From a virus: 40,467 nucleotides of DNA. A model generated the notes under the pieces. It saw only the letters and a list, made by a program, of their open reading frames with translations, did not search any database and had not been told where the DNA came from. Position 1 is the stretch's first letter. Each line of letters opens with the position of its first letter. A program made the position numbers and the translations under genes. Location: positions 1 through 40,467 of the IMG/VR virus record IMGVR_UViG_3300025909_000012. One strand, given 5' to 3'. Positions 31,135-40,073 of the stretch are shown in pieces.

Positions 31135-31887
31135 ATGGCGCGCAAATCCTTCCCCGGCATGCTGGCAAGGCCGCGCGGCGGCTCGGTCATGAATGCGCAT
31201 AGTTCCGGCAGCGGCTTCACCGTCGAATTCCTCGACGTGAAGGGCATGCGCGCGTTCGCAGCAGGGATCGATGATGGCGCCTTGGTGATCGCCCAGGCCT
31301 CGATCGAATCGGTCGTGCTGACGATAGACCGGCTCAAGCAAAGCCTGCGCACGTTCTTCGACGGGGTGTTCACCGGGTCGGCGCCGACCCGCAACAATCA
31401 TCGCCGCGCAACCAATGCGATGGTGCAGTCGGCGCTCTATGACGACATGGCGGCGAAGGGCCAGTTCGCCGGGCTGATCTATTCCAAGCTTGGCCGCGGG
31501 CTGGGTCCGCAGAGCTTCGTCGACTATCTGCTCGCCCATCTCGACGGGGCGACGCTGCGCCCGCAAGGGGAGTGGCTGCGCATCGCCGAGGATGACCGGT
31601 CGGCGTTCCTGCAGGCGCGGGGCGGCTTCGTCCCGACCGGGTACAACAGGGCGACGCGGACGTCGGTCTATTGGAGCCCCGACCGCGACGATCCGAACAA
31701 GCTGTACCTGCTGCGCAAGGACGAGCGCACCGGGCACACCGATCTGCTCGACGTGCTGATGAAAAGCGTGACGCTGCCGCCTCGCCTGGGCGGGCTGCAG
31801 CCGATCCTTGACGAAAGCGAGGCGATTTTCGAGCGCAACATGGACCGCGTGTGGGATCGCCGCGCCGGTGAAGCGGGGCTCGCCTGA
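31135..31887 (+). CDS. Minor tail protein, possibly DUF6441/gpZ-like
   Basis: A 250-residue protein. The segment MRAFAAGIDDGALVIAQA resembles tail-completion proteins (gpZ or DUF6441), and the middle (GLGPQSFVDYLLAHLDGATLRP) and end (PPRLGGLQPILDESEAI) are compatible. An alternative ATG at 31189 would remove the basic leader. It shares one base with the next ATG. The family is not certain. Confidence 0.6.
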   Translation: MARKSFPGMLARPRGGSVMNAHSSGSGFTVEFLDVKGMRAFAAGIDDGALVIAQASIESVVLTIDRLKQSLRTFFDGVFTGSAPTRNNHRRATNAMVQSALYDDMAAKGQFAGLIYSKLGRGLGPQSFVDYLLAHLDGATLRPQGEWLRIAEDDRSAFLQARGGFVPTGYNRATRTSVYWSPDRDDPNKLYLLRKDERTGHTDLLDVLMKSVTLPPRLGGLQPILDESEAIFERNMDRVWDRRAGEAGLA

Positions 31888-32357
31888 TGGCATCGGTGCG
31901 GCGCCAGATCTTCGACGCGGTCGAGGCCAAGCTCGAGGCGGTGCGGGCCGATCTGGGCTGGAAGACGGTGCTGCGTAATCCACGCGAGAAGGTCGGCGAG
32001 GATCAGATGAACGCCATCGTTCTGAGCGAAGGCGGCGAGCATGAGCCCGATGATCTGACCGGATCGATCGAGATCCACGATTCCGCTTTCAGCGTGGGAA
32101 TGGTGATCCTCGAAAGCGGCGGAGACAAGGCCGAGGATATCCTCGACGCCGGCTTCGTCGCGATCTGCGACGCGCTGCAGGACCCGAACGATATCCAGCT
32201 CGGCGGGCTGGCGATCGGCGTGCTGCGCGGCGGCTTGTCACAGCCTTTCGTCGGCCGGTCGGTCGAGAACGGCGCTCGCGTCGTCGGCATCCAGACGATC
32301 GGTTTTACCGTCCAGTATATGGCGCGCGAGGGCGATGCCTCGACGCCTGGCCCTTAG
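31887..32357 (+). CDS. Tail terminator protein (gpU-like)
   Basis: A 156-residue protein. The N-terminal helix (SVRRQIFDAVEAKLEAVRAD), the motif VLRNPREKVGEDQMNAIVL, and the strand-rich centre with a final GFTVQYMARE fit the tail-terminator group that caps the tail tube below the connector. It lies just before the major tail protein, as U precedes V in lambda. Confidence 0.7.
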   Translation: MASVRRQIFDAVEAKLEAVRADLGWKTVLRNPREKVGEDQMNAIVLSEGGEHEPDDLTGSIEIHDSAFSVGMVILESGGDKAEDILDAGFVAICDALQDPNDIQLGGLAIGVLRGGLSQPFVGRSVENGARVVGIQTIGFTVQYMAREGDASTPGP

Positions 32358-32371
32358 GTAGGAGCACAACA

Positions 32372-32608
32372 ATGACCGAGCATATTCGCACGGGCGTCAC
32401 CGCCCGGAGCGGCGACACGCATGTCATCGACCCCAGCGTCGAGCATGCCGAGGCCGTCAATATCGACCGGCTCGACCGCTGCGGTCTGGCGCAGCCGGTG
32501 CCCGCACCGCGGCGCGCGAAAAAGGCAGCTGCCGACGGCAGCCTGACCAGTCTCTCCGGTGACGGCAGCGGTGTCGCTGCTGATCCGATCACCCCCGAAG
32601 CGGAGTAA
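32372..32608 (+). CDS. Hypothetical small protein
   Basis: A 78-residue protein with a clear ribosome site (TAGGAG eight bases before ATG). It begins TEHIRTGVTARSGDTHVIDP and has a disordered C-terminus (TSLSGDGSGVAADP). No family is recognised. It lies between tail terminator and tail-tube genes. Confidence 0.65.
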   Translation: MTEHIRTGVTARSGDTHVIDPSVEHAEAVNIDRLDRCGLAQPVPAPRRAKKAAADGSLTSLSGDGSGVAADPITPEAE

Positions 32609-32614
32609 CCGACG

Positions 32615-33778
32615 ATGAGCGATTTCCTGATGCGCAACCGGCTGGTGCTGGCCAAGGTAGAGACCACGTCGGGCACCGATCCGTCGCCGGTGCCGGCAAC
32701 CGACGCCGTGCTGGTCGAGGAGCCCAAGGCCAATCCCAATTTCGAGCTCGAGCAAACCGACGAAGTGTCGGGTTCGCTCGATTCGACCCAGTCGATCGTC
32801 GGCGGCGGCTATATGGAGCGCACGCACCGCTTCTATGCCAAGGGCAGCGGAACGCCCGGCACCGCGCCCGAATTCACGCCCTATCTGCAGGCGGCGGCGA
32901 TGGGCCTGACCACGCTGGCGGCCGACAGCGCCGGCACGGCGCGCGCCGGCACGTCCTCGACCATACAGCTGGCGAGCGGCGGCCCCGCGACCGACCTGAC
33001 CGGCTTCGTGCTCGAAACGACCGGCGGTACCGGGCCCGGCCAGACCCGTGTGATCACCGCCTATAACACCAGCACCAAGACGGCGACGGTCTATCCCGAT
33101 TTCGACGTCACGCCCGACAACACCACCACCTATTCGGTCAAGGCCGGCAATCTGTTCGTGCCGTCGTCGACCGCGCTGAAGACGATCACCGATTATCTCT
33201 ACAAGAAGAATTCGGGCAGCGGGAACGCGATCCTGCACATGATCACCGGTGGCGCGGCCAATCTCGCCTTCGCGATGCAGACTCGCCAGACCGGCAAGTT
33301 CACTGTCACGTTGCGCGGGATCATGCATGAGCCCCAGGACGTCGCCAACCCGACCGGCGCGGTGTTCGACAGCGTGCGTCCGCGCCCGCTGCGCGATGCC
33401 GATGCCTGGCTCGACGGCACGCGGGTGTGCTTCCGCAACTTCACCCTCGACCTCGGCAACCAGATCACCCAGGGCGACTGCCCGGGCGCGGAATTCGGCT
33501 ATGATCCGGCGCGCGTCACCTCGCGCAAGATCACCGGCCGCATCAACCCGCAATTGCTGGTGCTGAGCGACCGCAACGCGTTCGCCGACCTGATCGCCGG
33601 CGGCGTCAAGCCGTTGTGGCTCAATTGGGGCGAGGTCGACGGCAACCGCGTGTCGATGCTGATCCCGCGCCTCGCCTATACCGGGATCGAGGACGAGGAT
33701 CTGGACGGCATCAGCGCCGATGGCCTGCCGTTCGAGGCGATCGGCATCGATTCGGCGCTCTACCTGCTGTTCTGGTGA
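32615..33778 (+). CDS. Major tail (tube) protein
   Basis: A 387-residue tail-tube protein. The N-terminus (LVLAKVETTSGTDPSPVP), the motif LEQTDEVSGSLDSTQSIVGG, the phage-tube-like middle and the end GISADGLPFEAIGIDSALYL are typical of long tail-tube proteins. Residues about 105-175 form a Thr/Gly-rich beta segment, probably a decorating domain on the tube. It stands directly before the tail assembly chaperones. Confidence 0.82.
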   Translation: MSDFLMRNRLVLAKVETTSGTDPSPVPATDAVLVEEPKANPNFELEQTDEVSGSLDSTQSIVGGGYMERTHRFYAKGSGTPGTAPEFTPYLQAAAMGLTTLAADSAGTARAGTSSTIQLASGGPATDLTGFVLETTGGTGPGQTRVITAYNTSTKTATVYPDFDVTPDNTTTYSVKAGNLFVPSSTALKTITDYLYKKNSGSGNAILHMITGGAANLAFAMQTRQTGKFTVTLRGIMHEPQDVANPTGAVFDSVRPRPLRDADAWLDGTRVCFRNFTLDLGNQITQGDCPGAEFGYDPARVTSRKITGRINPQLLVLSDRNAFADLIAGGVKPLWLNWGEVDGNRVSMLIPRLAYTGIEDEDLDGISADGLPFEAIGIDSALYLLFW

Positions 33779-33782
33779 CATC

Positions 33783-34457
33783 ATGCTGGCACGGGTAAGC
33801 GACCTGCATTGGTGCGAGATCGGGAGCCTGAAATACGGCTTCCGCACGCCGACCGAATACGACACGCCGCTGCTGCGTCACGCGTTGACCAAGCGCGGCG
33901 TGCGGCGCCCGCTCCAGGCCGAAATCCGGGTCGCCGCGGCGGCCGGGATCAAGGCGCTGGGCGCGGCGGCGGGCGACCCGGCCGAGGCGAAGCGGCAGAG
34001 CGGCGTGATGGAGGACTGGTATCGGCTGGTCACGCCGATCACCGAGGACGAGATCGACGAGCCCGATTTCGAGGCGCGCGCGGCCGAGATGGCGCGGCTC
34101 AGGGCGGAGCGTGAGGCGGAATGCCGCGAGATCGGTCCCGAGGTGGCGGCGATCGAGGCGATGCTGGCGCGCCACTGGATGCCCTATGCCGAGTTGCTCG
34201 CCGATCGCGCGCTGTTCGACGATGTGTCGCAGATCGAAATCGTGCGCCAGCTGCTGGTGCGCCGTTCCGAGACGAAGGTGGAGCAAGGCGAGGACGATCA
34301 GCCGGTGACGCGCGAAATCGACGACGAATTGCCGCGCGATGTCGACGGGCGGCTGACCAGCGCGGCCTATCAGGCGATCCCCAAGGCCTATCGCCCAGTC
34401 CTGACCGGCTTCGCGATGCGCCTGCTCGTTCCCGACGAGGACCAGGAAAAAAACTGA
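33783..34457 (+). CDS. Tail assembly chaperone (gpG-like)
   Basis: A 224-residue, acidic, helical protein between tube and tape-measure genes, the place of lambda gpG. It binds and protects tape measure before tube assembly. Its last codons GAA AAA AAC precede TGA, forming a slippery heptamer (see 34448-34454) that lets a fraction of ribosomes continue in the -1 frame. Helices include EAIEAMLARHWMPYAELLAD. Confidence 0.82.
   Translation: MLARVSDLHWCEIGSLKYGFRTPTEYDTPLLRHALTKRGVRRPLQAEIRVAAAAGIKALGAAAGDPAEAKRQSGVMEDWYRLVTPITEDEIDEPDFEARAAEMARLRAEREAECREIGPEVAAIEAMLARHWMPYAELLADRALFDDVSQIEIVRQLLVRRSETKVEQGEDDQPVTREIDDELPRDVDGRLTSAAYQAIPKAYRPVLTGFAMRLLVPDEDQEKN
34448..34454 (+). promoter_or_regulatory. 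Programmed -1 frameshift site A AAA AAC
   Basis: Zero-frame codons GAA AAA AAC TGA place the canonical X XXY YYZ heptamer directly before the stop. After slippage the reading becomes AAA AAA CTG ATA CTC and runs to 34765 as plausible protein. This is the G/GT arrangement of lambda, where the site is GGGAAAG. Confidence 0.85.
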
Positions 34458-34765
34458 TACTCGCCGCGGCTTATGCCTTCGACCCGGAAGCATTTGCCGG
34501 TGGCGAGACCTTCACCCCAGCCTATCCGCTGCGCGGGGACACGTTCCTGCCGCAGCAAGGCGCCGGCATCCGCTGGCTCCATGTCCACCCCGATTATCTG
34601 ATCAGCGATCTCAGCTGGCTGGTGGTCAAGCTGGCGCGCAACCGGGAGGACGGGTTCCTTCCCGAGGATGGCGTGCCGATCCAGGCGGCCTGGACGATGG
34701 CGGCGATCCATATCGTGCGCCGCACCTGGGACAAGCTGCGCGCGGCGCGCGACCGGCGGGACTGA
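34454..34765 (+). CDS. Frameshift extension of tail chaperone (gpT-like domain)
   Basis: A 103-codon reading frame with no good start of its own, entered by -1 slippage at 34448-34454. The product is a fusion of about 327 residues. The T part (LILAAAYAFDPEAFAGG ... DTFLPQQGAGIRW) is clearly protein-like with helical ends (AAWTMAAIHIVRRTWDKLR). In lambda gpGT binds the tape measure while T contacts the tube protein. Confidence 0.8.
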   Translation: MILAAAYAFDPEAFAGGETFTPAYPLRGDTFLPQQGAGIRWLHVHPDYLISDLSWLVVKLARNREDGFLPEDGVPIQAAWTMAAIHIVRRTWDKLRAARDRRD

Positions 34766-34789
34766 CCGGTCCCGGAATTGATGTTCACC

Positions 34790-34820
34790 GGCCTCGCGGC
34801 GTCGTCGCGGGGCCCTTTTT
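34790..34820 (+). terminator. Terminator-like hairpin before tape measure gene
   Basis: A 9-bp stem (one G-T pair) GGCCTCGCG (34790-34798)/CGCGGGGCC (34806-34814), loop GCGTCGT, then C and five T residues. It ends 12 bases before the tape-measure ATG, and the ribosome site GGAG follows at once. Partial termination would lower tape-measure mRNA. Confidence 0.72.
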
Positions 34821-34832
34821 GTTGGAGCTCCG

Positions 34833-37800
34833 ATGGCCTCTCGCGATCGCGCCTTGAACTACGCCGTGCGGGTGAAGGGGCAGCAGGAAGCGGTCGCCGC
34901 GTTCCGCACGGTGGGGCAAGTCGCGTCGCAGAGCATCGACGCGATCGCGGCGGCGAGCGCCGCAGCGGGCGCGCACGACGAGGCGGTGGCCCGCGCGACC
35001 AATAGCGCGGCGGCGTTCGGCGTCGCCCAGGCCGAAGCGACGCGCAAGATGGCCGAGGCCAAGGCGGCCTTCGCTGCCGGCACGTCGGATGCCGAGCATT
35101 ATCAGCGCGCGGTGGCGGACGCGAAAAGCGGCCTGTCGGTGTTCAAGGCGGAAAACCAGGCGGCGGCGCGCGCGGTCGACGCGACCGCGCGGACGCTGGT
35201 CGCGGCGCAGCAGGAGGCGGCCGACTATGGCCGGCAACTCGCGGCGGCCAAGGCGGCTGGCGCTGCCCCGGTCGCGACGGGTGCCGTCGCGCCGGATCGC
35301 CGCACCGGTGCCCAGCGACTGGTCGCGGGCGACGCCTCGGTCGATCGCGCGGCGGTGTCGTCGGCAACGCTCGAGCAAGTGCTCGGCAGGGTCGCCACGC
35401 GCGGCCAGCAGGTCACCGCGGCAATGAATGCGGCGGCGCAGGCCGAGCGCGAGGCGGCAACGGCGTCGGATGCCCAGGCGACGGCTGCCGACCGGCTGCG
35501 CGCGCGCTACAATCCCCTATACGCAACGGTCACCAATTACCTGACGACCAAGCGTGAGATCCGCCAGGCCGAGCTCGCCGGCACATTGACAACCAACGAG
35601 GCGACGGCGGCGCTGCAGCGCGAGCGACAGGCGACGTTGGGCGCGATCGCTGCGATCAAACTGCAGACGGCAGAAATCGCAGCTGGCACCCGCGCGCAGC
35701 GCGCGGGCTTCACCAATCTGGGTTTCCAGATCAACGACGTCACCACCCAATTGTCGGCCGGCACGCCGGTCGCTCAAGTGTTCGCGCAGCAGAGTGGGCA
35801 GGTGCTCGGCGCTTTCCAGATGATGGCCAAGGAAGGCAGCACTGCGGCCTCGGTCCTCGGCGGTCCATGGGGTCTGGCGATCACCGCAGGCGTGTCGTTG
35901 CTCGGCCTGTTCGCCAGCAAATTGTTCGACGCCAGCCACGGCTTCGATTCGATGGTCCAGAAGCTGAAGGAGGATGCTGACGAGCAGGATAAAACCAACG
36001 CCGCGCATGTCGCTTTCAGCAAGACGCTGGAAGGCCAGATCGTCCTGCAGCAGAAGCTCAACGAGGAAATGGAGCGTGGCCTCAAGAGTCAGCGCGAAAC
36101 CAACCAACAGAATCTGACCGGCGCCCAGCAGAAGATCGACGACGCGCAGCGCACGCTGAGCACCCTGAGCAGGGACCTCGTCACGGCGCAGGCGGCGCTC
36201 AAGGACGTCTACAATACCGCGCCGGACACGATGACCGCTTCGGCCTCGGCGGCCTATAGCCAGCGTCTCGCCGAGGCGAAGGCAAAGGTGGCCGATATCG
36301 AGCGGCGCATCCAGACGGCCTATAAGGATATCGCGACCGCTCAGCAGGGCGTCCGCGACGCGAAAGCGGTCATCGCGGTCGACGAGGCGCAGGCGGCGGT
36401 CGACCCGCTGAAACAGATCGCCAACAAATATCAGGATCTTCGCGACGCGGCGATCGCCGCGGCGAAGGGCAACGATGCGCTGACAAAAAGCCTCACCGAG
36501 ACGCTGAAGGCGATCAACGTCAAGGAACAGGCCGAGCGCGACGCCGAGGAAAAGAGGCGAAAGAGCGGGCGCGATACCGAAACGACCGCATTCTCGATGC
36601 CGGTCAACGGTCCTATTTCGGGCCAGTTCGGCGAAAAGCGGCCGGGTCACCTTCATGCCGGGCTGGACATCGCCGTGCCGGTTGGCACACCGGTCAAGGC
36701 CGATGCCGGGGGCGTGATCATCGAGGCCGGAACGCTGCCCGGCTATGGCAATGTCGTGTTCATCGATCATGGCGGTGGCACGATCAGTCGGCTGGCGCAC
36801 CTCAGCAAGATCGACGTCACCAAGGGACAGGTTGTCACCGCGGGCGACGTCATCGGTTCGTCGGGCGGCGCCAAGGGAGCGCCGGGCTCGGGCGACAGCA
36901 CCGGTCCTCACCTCCATTACGAGGTGCGTGTCCGTGGCCGGTCGGTCGATCCGCGCAAGGGTCCTTTCCCGACCGATGCGCTGGGCTCGGCAGACAAGGC
37001 GGCGGACGCGCAGAAGCGCGCCGAGGAGGAAGCCCAGCGCCAGCGCGACGAGGCGATCCGCCACCAGAAGGAATTCGACGATCAATCAGCTCGGCTCGAC
37101 AGCGCGCTGCTATCGGCGAAGCGGGCCAACATCAACGATGCCGATGTCATCGCCAGGCTCAACAAAGAGCAGGTGCTGGTCGAGCAGCAGAAGACAGAGG
37201 TGGACATCAAGGCCAAGGTCGCCCTTGGCGATTATACCGACGCCCAGGGCAGGGTCCTGATTGAGAAATCGAAACAGCTTGCGGCGGAAGAACTGTGGAC
37301 GATCGCGACCGAGCAAGCGGCGCGCCATATTCAGGACGCGGCCGATACCGAGATCGACGTTAGCCGCAACAATCTCGACCTGCTCGATGCCCAGCAGGTG
37401 CTGGCCAAGACTGTCGCCGACCGGCGCGACATCGCGCTGGAAATTCTCTCCGAAGAGGAGAAACAGGCGCGGATCGCGGCGCAGAAGACGATTTACGACT
37501 ATGCGATCGGGCAGGCGACCAAGGCGCAGTATGACGCAGCCCAGCGCGCGCTCGCCAATATCGACAAGCTCCACCCGCTCAAGGTCGAGAGCATCAACCG
37601 CCAGAATCAGGGCGCGCTCGGCAAGTATCTGCAGGACACCGATCCCAAGACGATCAACGACCGCGTCGAGACGCTGGTCACCAACGAACTGACGCAGGTA
37701 CGCGACGGGATCGACGACGCGCTGACCAACGCGCTCGGCGTCAAGGATCCGATGCTCAAGGGCCTGCTCGAGATATTCCTCGATAAGGTGCTGTTCCGCC

Positions 37801-38549
37801 CGATCGCCGAGGCATTGAAAAAGGGGAACGGCGCCGGGGGAGATGGTGGGTTCGGCACCATCCTCTCGTCGCTGTTAGGCGGTGGTGGCGGCGGAAAGCA
37901 TGGGCATGCATCGCATGGCAGCGCCTCGACCGGGCTCGGCGGGATCAACGGCACCGGCGTGCTGATGGACGATAACCCGTTTGCCGCCAACGACAATCTG
38001 TCGGCGCTGGGCGATGCTGCCGGCAAGGCCACGGATGCACTCAATGCGCAGGTGCCGGCATTGGGCGTGTTCGGAAACGCGCTGCTGTCGATGCTTTCCG
38101 GCAGCGTCAGCGGCGGCGGCGGCTTTCTGCAGGGGGCGCTCGGCATCGCGTCGATGGTCGTCGGCAGCATCAAGGGCGGCGGTGGCGGCGTCGGAAAATA
38201 TCCGGGCTCCAATGGCACCGTCATCATGGAGAATCCGTTCGCCCCAGGTGTCAGCGGATTCGCGAGCGGCACCGACGACCTCCCGCGCGGCCTGTCCTGG
38301 GTCGGCGAGAATGGCAAGGAATTGCTGTTCAACGGCGGCGGCGGGCGGATCTCGGTACTCAACAATCAGCAGTCGCGCCAGATGCGGCCGGCGATCTCCG
38401 GTGGTGGCGGAGGGGTCACCGTCGTCAACAACTTCAATTCGCCGCAGCCCGGCAATCCGCGGCGCATCGGCGCCGTGGTCAGCCGCTCGGCGCAGCTCGG
38501 TGCCGCGCGCGCCGTCAACAAGGGGCTCGCTGCCCCAAGGGGACGATAG
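34833..38549 (+). CDS. Tape measure protein with M23 peptidase domain
   Basis: A 1238-residue tape measure. The N-terminal 250 residues are alanine-rich helix. A hydrophobic pair (GFQINDVTTQLS; LGGPWGLAITAGVSLLGLFA) follows near 295-360, then coiled coil to about 585. Residues about 590-715 form an M23/LysM-type zinc endopeptidase: GPISGQFGEKRPGHLHAGLD, then FIDHGGGTISRLAHL and GPHLHYEV, with the HxxxD and HxH metal ligands. A further long helical part ends in glycine-rich, tail-tip-like sequence (GGGGKHGHASHG, GFASGTDDLPRGL). The peptidase would help the tail penetrate peptidoglycan. The ATG follows GGAG five bases upstream. Confidence 0.93.
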   Translation: MASRDRALNYAVRVKGQQEAVAAFRTVGQVASQSIDAIAAASAAAGAHDEAVARATNSAAAFGVAQAEATRKMAEAKAAFAAGTSDAEHYQRAVADAKSGLSVFKAENQAAARAVDATARTLVAAQQEAADYGRQLAAAKAAGAAPVATGAVAPDRRTGAQRLVAGDASVDRAAVSSATLEQVLGRVATRGQQVTAAMNAAAQAEREAATASDAQATAADRLRARYNPLYATVTNYLTTKREIRQAELAGTLTTNEATAALQRERQATLGAIAAIKLQTAEIAAGTRAQRAGFTNLGFQINDVTTQLSAGTPVAQVFAQQSGQVLGAFQMMAKEGSTAASVLGGPWGLAITAGVSLLGLFASKLFDASHGFDSMVQKLKEDADEQDKTNAAHVAFSKTLEGQIVLQQKLNEEMERGLKSQRETNQQNLTGAQQKIDDAQRTLSTLSRDLVTAQAALKDVYNTAPDTMTASASAAYSQRLAEAKAKVADIERRIQTAYKDIATAQQGVRDAKAVIAVDEAQAAVDPLKQIANKYQDLRDAAIAAAKGNDALTKSLTETLKAINVKEQAERDAEEKRRKSGRDTETTAFSMPVNGPISGQFGEKRPGHLHAGLDIAVPVGTPVKADAGGVIIEAGTLPGYGNVVFIDHGGGTISRLAHLSKIDVTKGQVVTAGDVIGSSGGAKGAPGSGDSTGPHLHYEVRVRGRSVDPRKGPFPTDALGSADKAADAQKRAEEEAQRQRDEAIRHQKEFDDQSARLDSALLSAKRANINDADVIARLNKEQVLVEQQKTEVDIKAKVALGDYTDAQGRVLIEKSKQLAAEELWTIATEQAARHIQDAADTEIDVSRNNLDLLDAQQVLAKTVADRRDIALEILSEEEKQARIAAQKTIYDYAIGQATKAQYDAAQRALANIDKLHPLKVESINRQNQGALGKYLQDTDPKTINDRVETLVTNELTQVRDGIDDALTNALGVKDPMLKGLLEIFLDKVLFRPIAEALKKGNGAGGDGGFGTILSSLLGGGGGGKHGHASHGSASTGLGGINGTGVLMDDNPFAANDNLSALGDAAGKATDALNAQVPALGVFGNALLSMLSGSVSGGGGFLQGALGIASMVVGSIKGGGGGVGKYPGSNGTVIMENPFAPGVSGFASGTDDLPRGLSWVGENGKELLFNGGGGRISVLNNQQSRQMRPAISGGGGGVTVVNNFNSPQPGNPRRIGAVVSRSAQLGAARAVNKGLAAPRGR

Positions 38550-38589
38550 ATGAAATCTCTGTTCGATGCCGTCGCCGCGGAACACCGCT

Positions 38590-39222
38590 ATGACGGTTGA
38601 CGTGCGCCTCCCCGAGAAGTGGTCGAAGGGCTCGGCCGGCGGCCCGATGTTCTCGACCACGATCACCCAGGTCGATTCGGGGGACGAGTGCCGGATCGCC
38701 AAATGGGTGCATCCGCTGCCCAAATACGAAATCGCGCACAACGTGAAGACTCCGGCCGATCTCGCGGAGATCAGGGCATTTCATTACGTGCGGCGCGGGC
38801 GCCTCCAATCCTTCCTGCTCAAGGACTGGCTCGACTGGACCAGCGCGGCCGATGGCCGGTCGGCGCCGACGATGCTCGACCAGCCGCTCGGCATCGGCGA
38901 CGGCGCGACCACGACGTTCGACCTGGTCAAGCGCTATTCGGACGGCGCCGGCAACCATTACGATCGCCCGATCCTGTGGCCGGTGGCCGGGACGCTGATT
39001 GTCGCGATCGATGGGGTCGCGGTCGACAGTGGCGGTTTCAGCGTGGCGCGCGGCACGGGTGTGGTGACCTTCGACACCGCCCCGGCTGATGGTGCTGTGA
39101 TCACCGCTGGCTATCAGTTCGACGTGCCGGTGCGGTTCGACGACGACTGGCTGTCGGTCACCTTCGACACGATCAATTCGCAGAGCGCAGGCAGCATCCC
39201 GCTGGTCGGAGTGCGGGCGTGA
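38590..39222 (+). CDS. DUF2460 tail protein (GTA ORFg12-like)
   Basis: A 210-residue protein. It opens with VDVRLPEKWSKGSAGGPMFS; later IAKWVHPLPKYEIAHNVKT and FHYVRRGRLQSFLLKDWLDW are the conserved core of DUF2460 proteins, which build the distal tail of gene transfer agents and related phages. The Gly-rich end (TAGYQFDVPVRFDDDWLSV) is also typical. The ATG at 38590 begins the conserved part; an ATG at 38566 adds eight residues. It ends in a GTGA overlap with the next gene. Confidence 0.88.
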   Translation: MTVDVRLPEKWSKGSAGGPMFSTTITQVDSGDECRIAKWVHPLPKYEIAHNVKTPADLAEIRAFHYVRRGRLQSFLLKDWLDWTSAADGRSAPTMLDQPLGIGDGATTTFDLVKRYSDGAGNHYDRPILWPVAGTLIVAIDGVAVDSGGFSVARGTGVVTFDTAPADGAVITAGYQFDVPVRFDDDWLSVTFDTINSQSAGSIPLVGVRA

Positions 39223-40073
39223 CCCGCGTCATCACCGGATCGCTCGGCGCCTATCTGGCGGCGACCGAGGCGACTCCGGCCGATTGCCTGATGGTCCAGC
39301 GCCGTGACGGGCAGCGGTTCGGGTTCACGACGCTCGACGTGTCGGTCACGGCCGATCTGGGGGAGGGCGACGAGACCTATGCCTATGGCATGACCGTGGC
39401 GGCGCTGACGCTGGCGGTCGGGCTCGATGCCAGCTCGGCGGAGTTTCGCGGGCCGATCGGTCCCGTCGTGACCCGCGACGCGCTGCTGGGTGGCGCGTGG
39501 GACGATGCCGAGGCATGGTTTTTCCGCGCCTCGCCTGATGTCGACGGGATCGCGCCGATGCTGCACGGCCGCGTGCGCGAGGCGCCCGAGGACGGCGACG
39601 AGTTCGTGCTGCAGGTGCGCGGCGAGGCTGACCGCTTGAATCAGCCGATCGGCGACCTGATCATCCCCTATTGCAATGCCGATTTCGGCGACGCGCGCTG
39701 CACCAAGGTGGTCGATCCGGTCGACGGGACGGTCACCGATGTGATCGACAACATGCGGTTCGTCGTGTCGTTCGTCGGCGACTATGCCGACGGCTTTTTC
39801 GACCTCGGGACGGTGACGTTCACTAGCGGCGCTTTGGCTGGCGGCGAGCCGATGGAAATATTCGCATGGACCGCGATCGGCGGCTTGGTGATGTTCGAGC
39901 CGTTGGCGGACGCTCCCGAGATTGGAGATACGCTGACGTTCAAGGCCGGCTGCGCCAAGACGCGCGCGGCGTGCATGGCGTATGACAATATTCTCAACAT
40001 GCGGGCGTTCACCGAAGTGCCCGGCAGCGACCAAGTCCTAAAATATCAGGTGCCCGATGACGCCGGCGCATAA
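39219..40073 (+). CDS. DUF2163 tail protein (GTA ORFg13-like)
   Basis: A 284-residue protein from a GTG start. The N-terminal half (MVQRRDGQRFGFTTLDVSV) and the C-terminal YCNADFGDARCTK and FKAGCAKTRAAC, then NMRAFTEVPG, carry the conserved cysteines of the DUF2163/BR0599 group found in gene-transfer-agent tail tips. In this group the Cys-rich hub baseplate-like protein connects tail to fibre. It overlaps the peptidase gene by 17 bases. Confidence 0.88.
   Translation: MTRVITGSLGAYLAATEATPADCLMVQRRDGQRFGFTTLDVSVTADLGEGDETYAYGMTVAALTLAVGLDASSAEFRGPIGPVVTRDALLGGAWDDAEAWFFRASPDVDGIAPMLHGRVREAPEDGDEFVLQVRGEADRLNQPIGDLIIPYCNADFGDARCTKVVDPVDGTVTDVIDNMRFVVSFVGDYADGFFDLGTVTFTSGALAGGEPMEIFAWTAIGGLVMFEPLADAPEIGDTLTFKAGCAKTRAACMAYDNILNMRAFTEVPGSDQVLKYQVPDDAGA

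Noticed and set aside
38550-38600. 16-codon frame MKSLFDAVAAEHRYDG between tape measure and DUF2460
   Set aside because: It is too short to support; it has an ATG directly after the tape-measure stop but no ribosome site or neighbour evidence.
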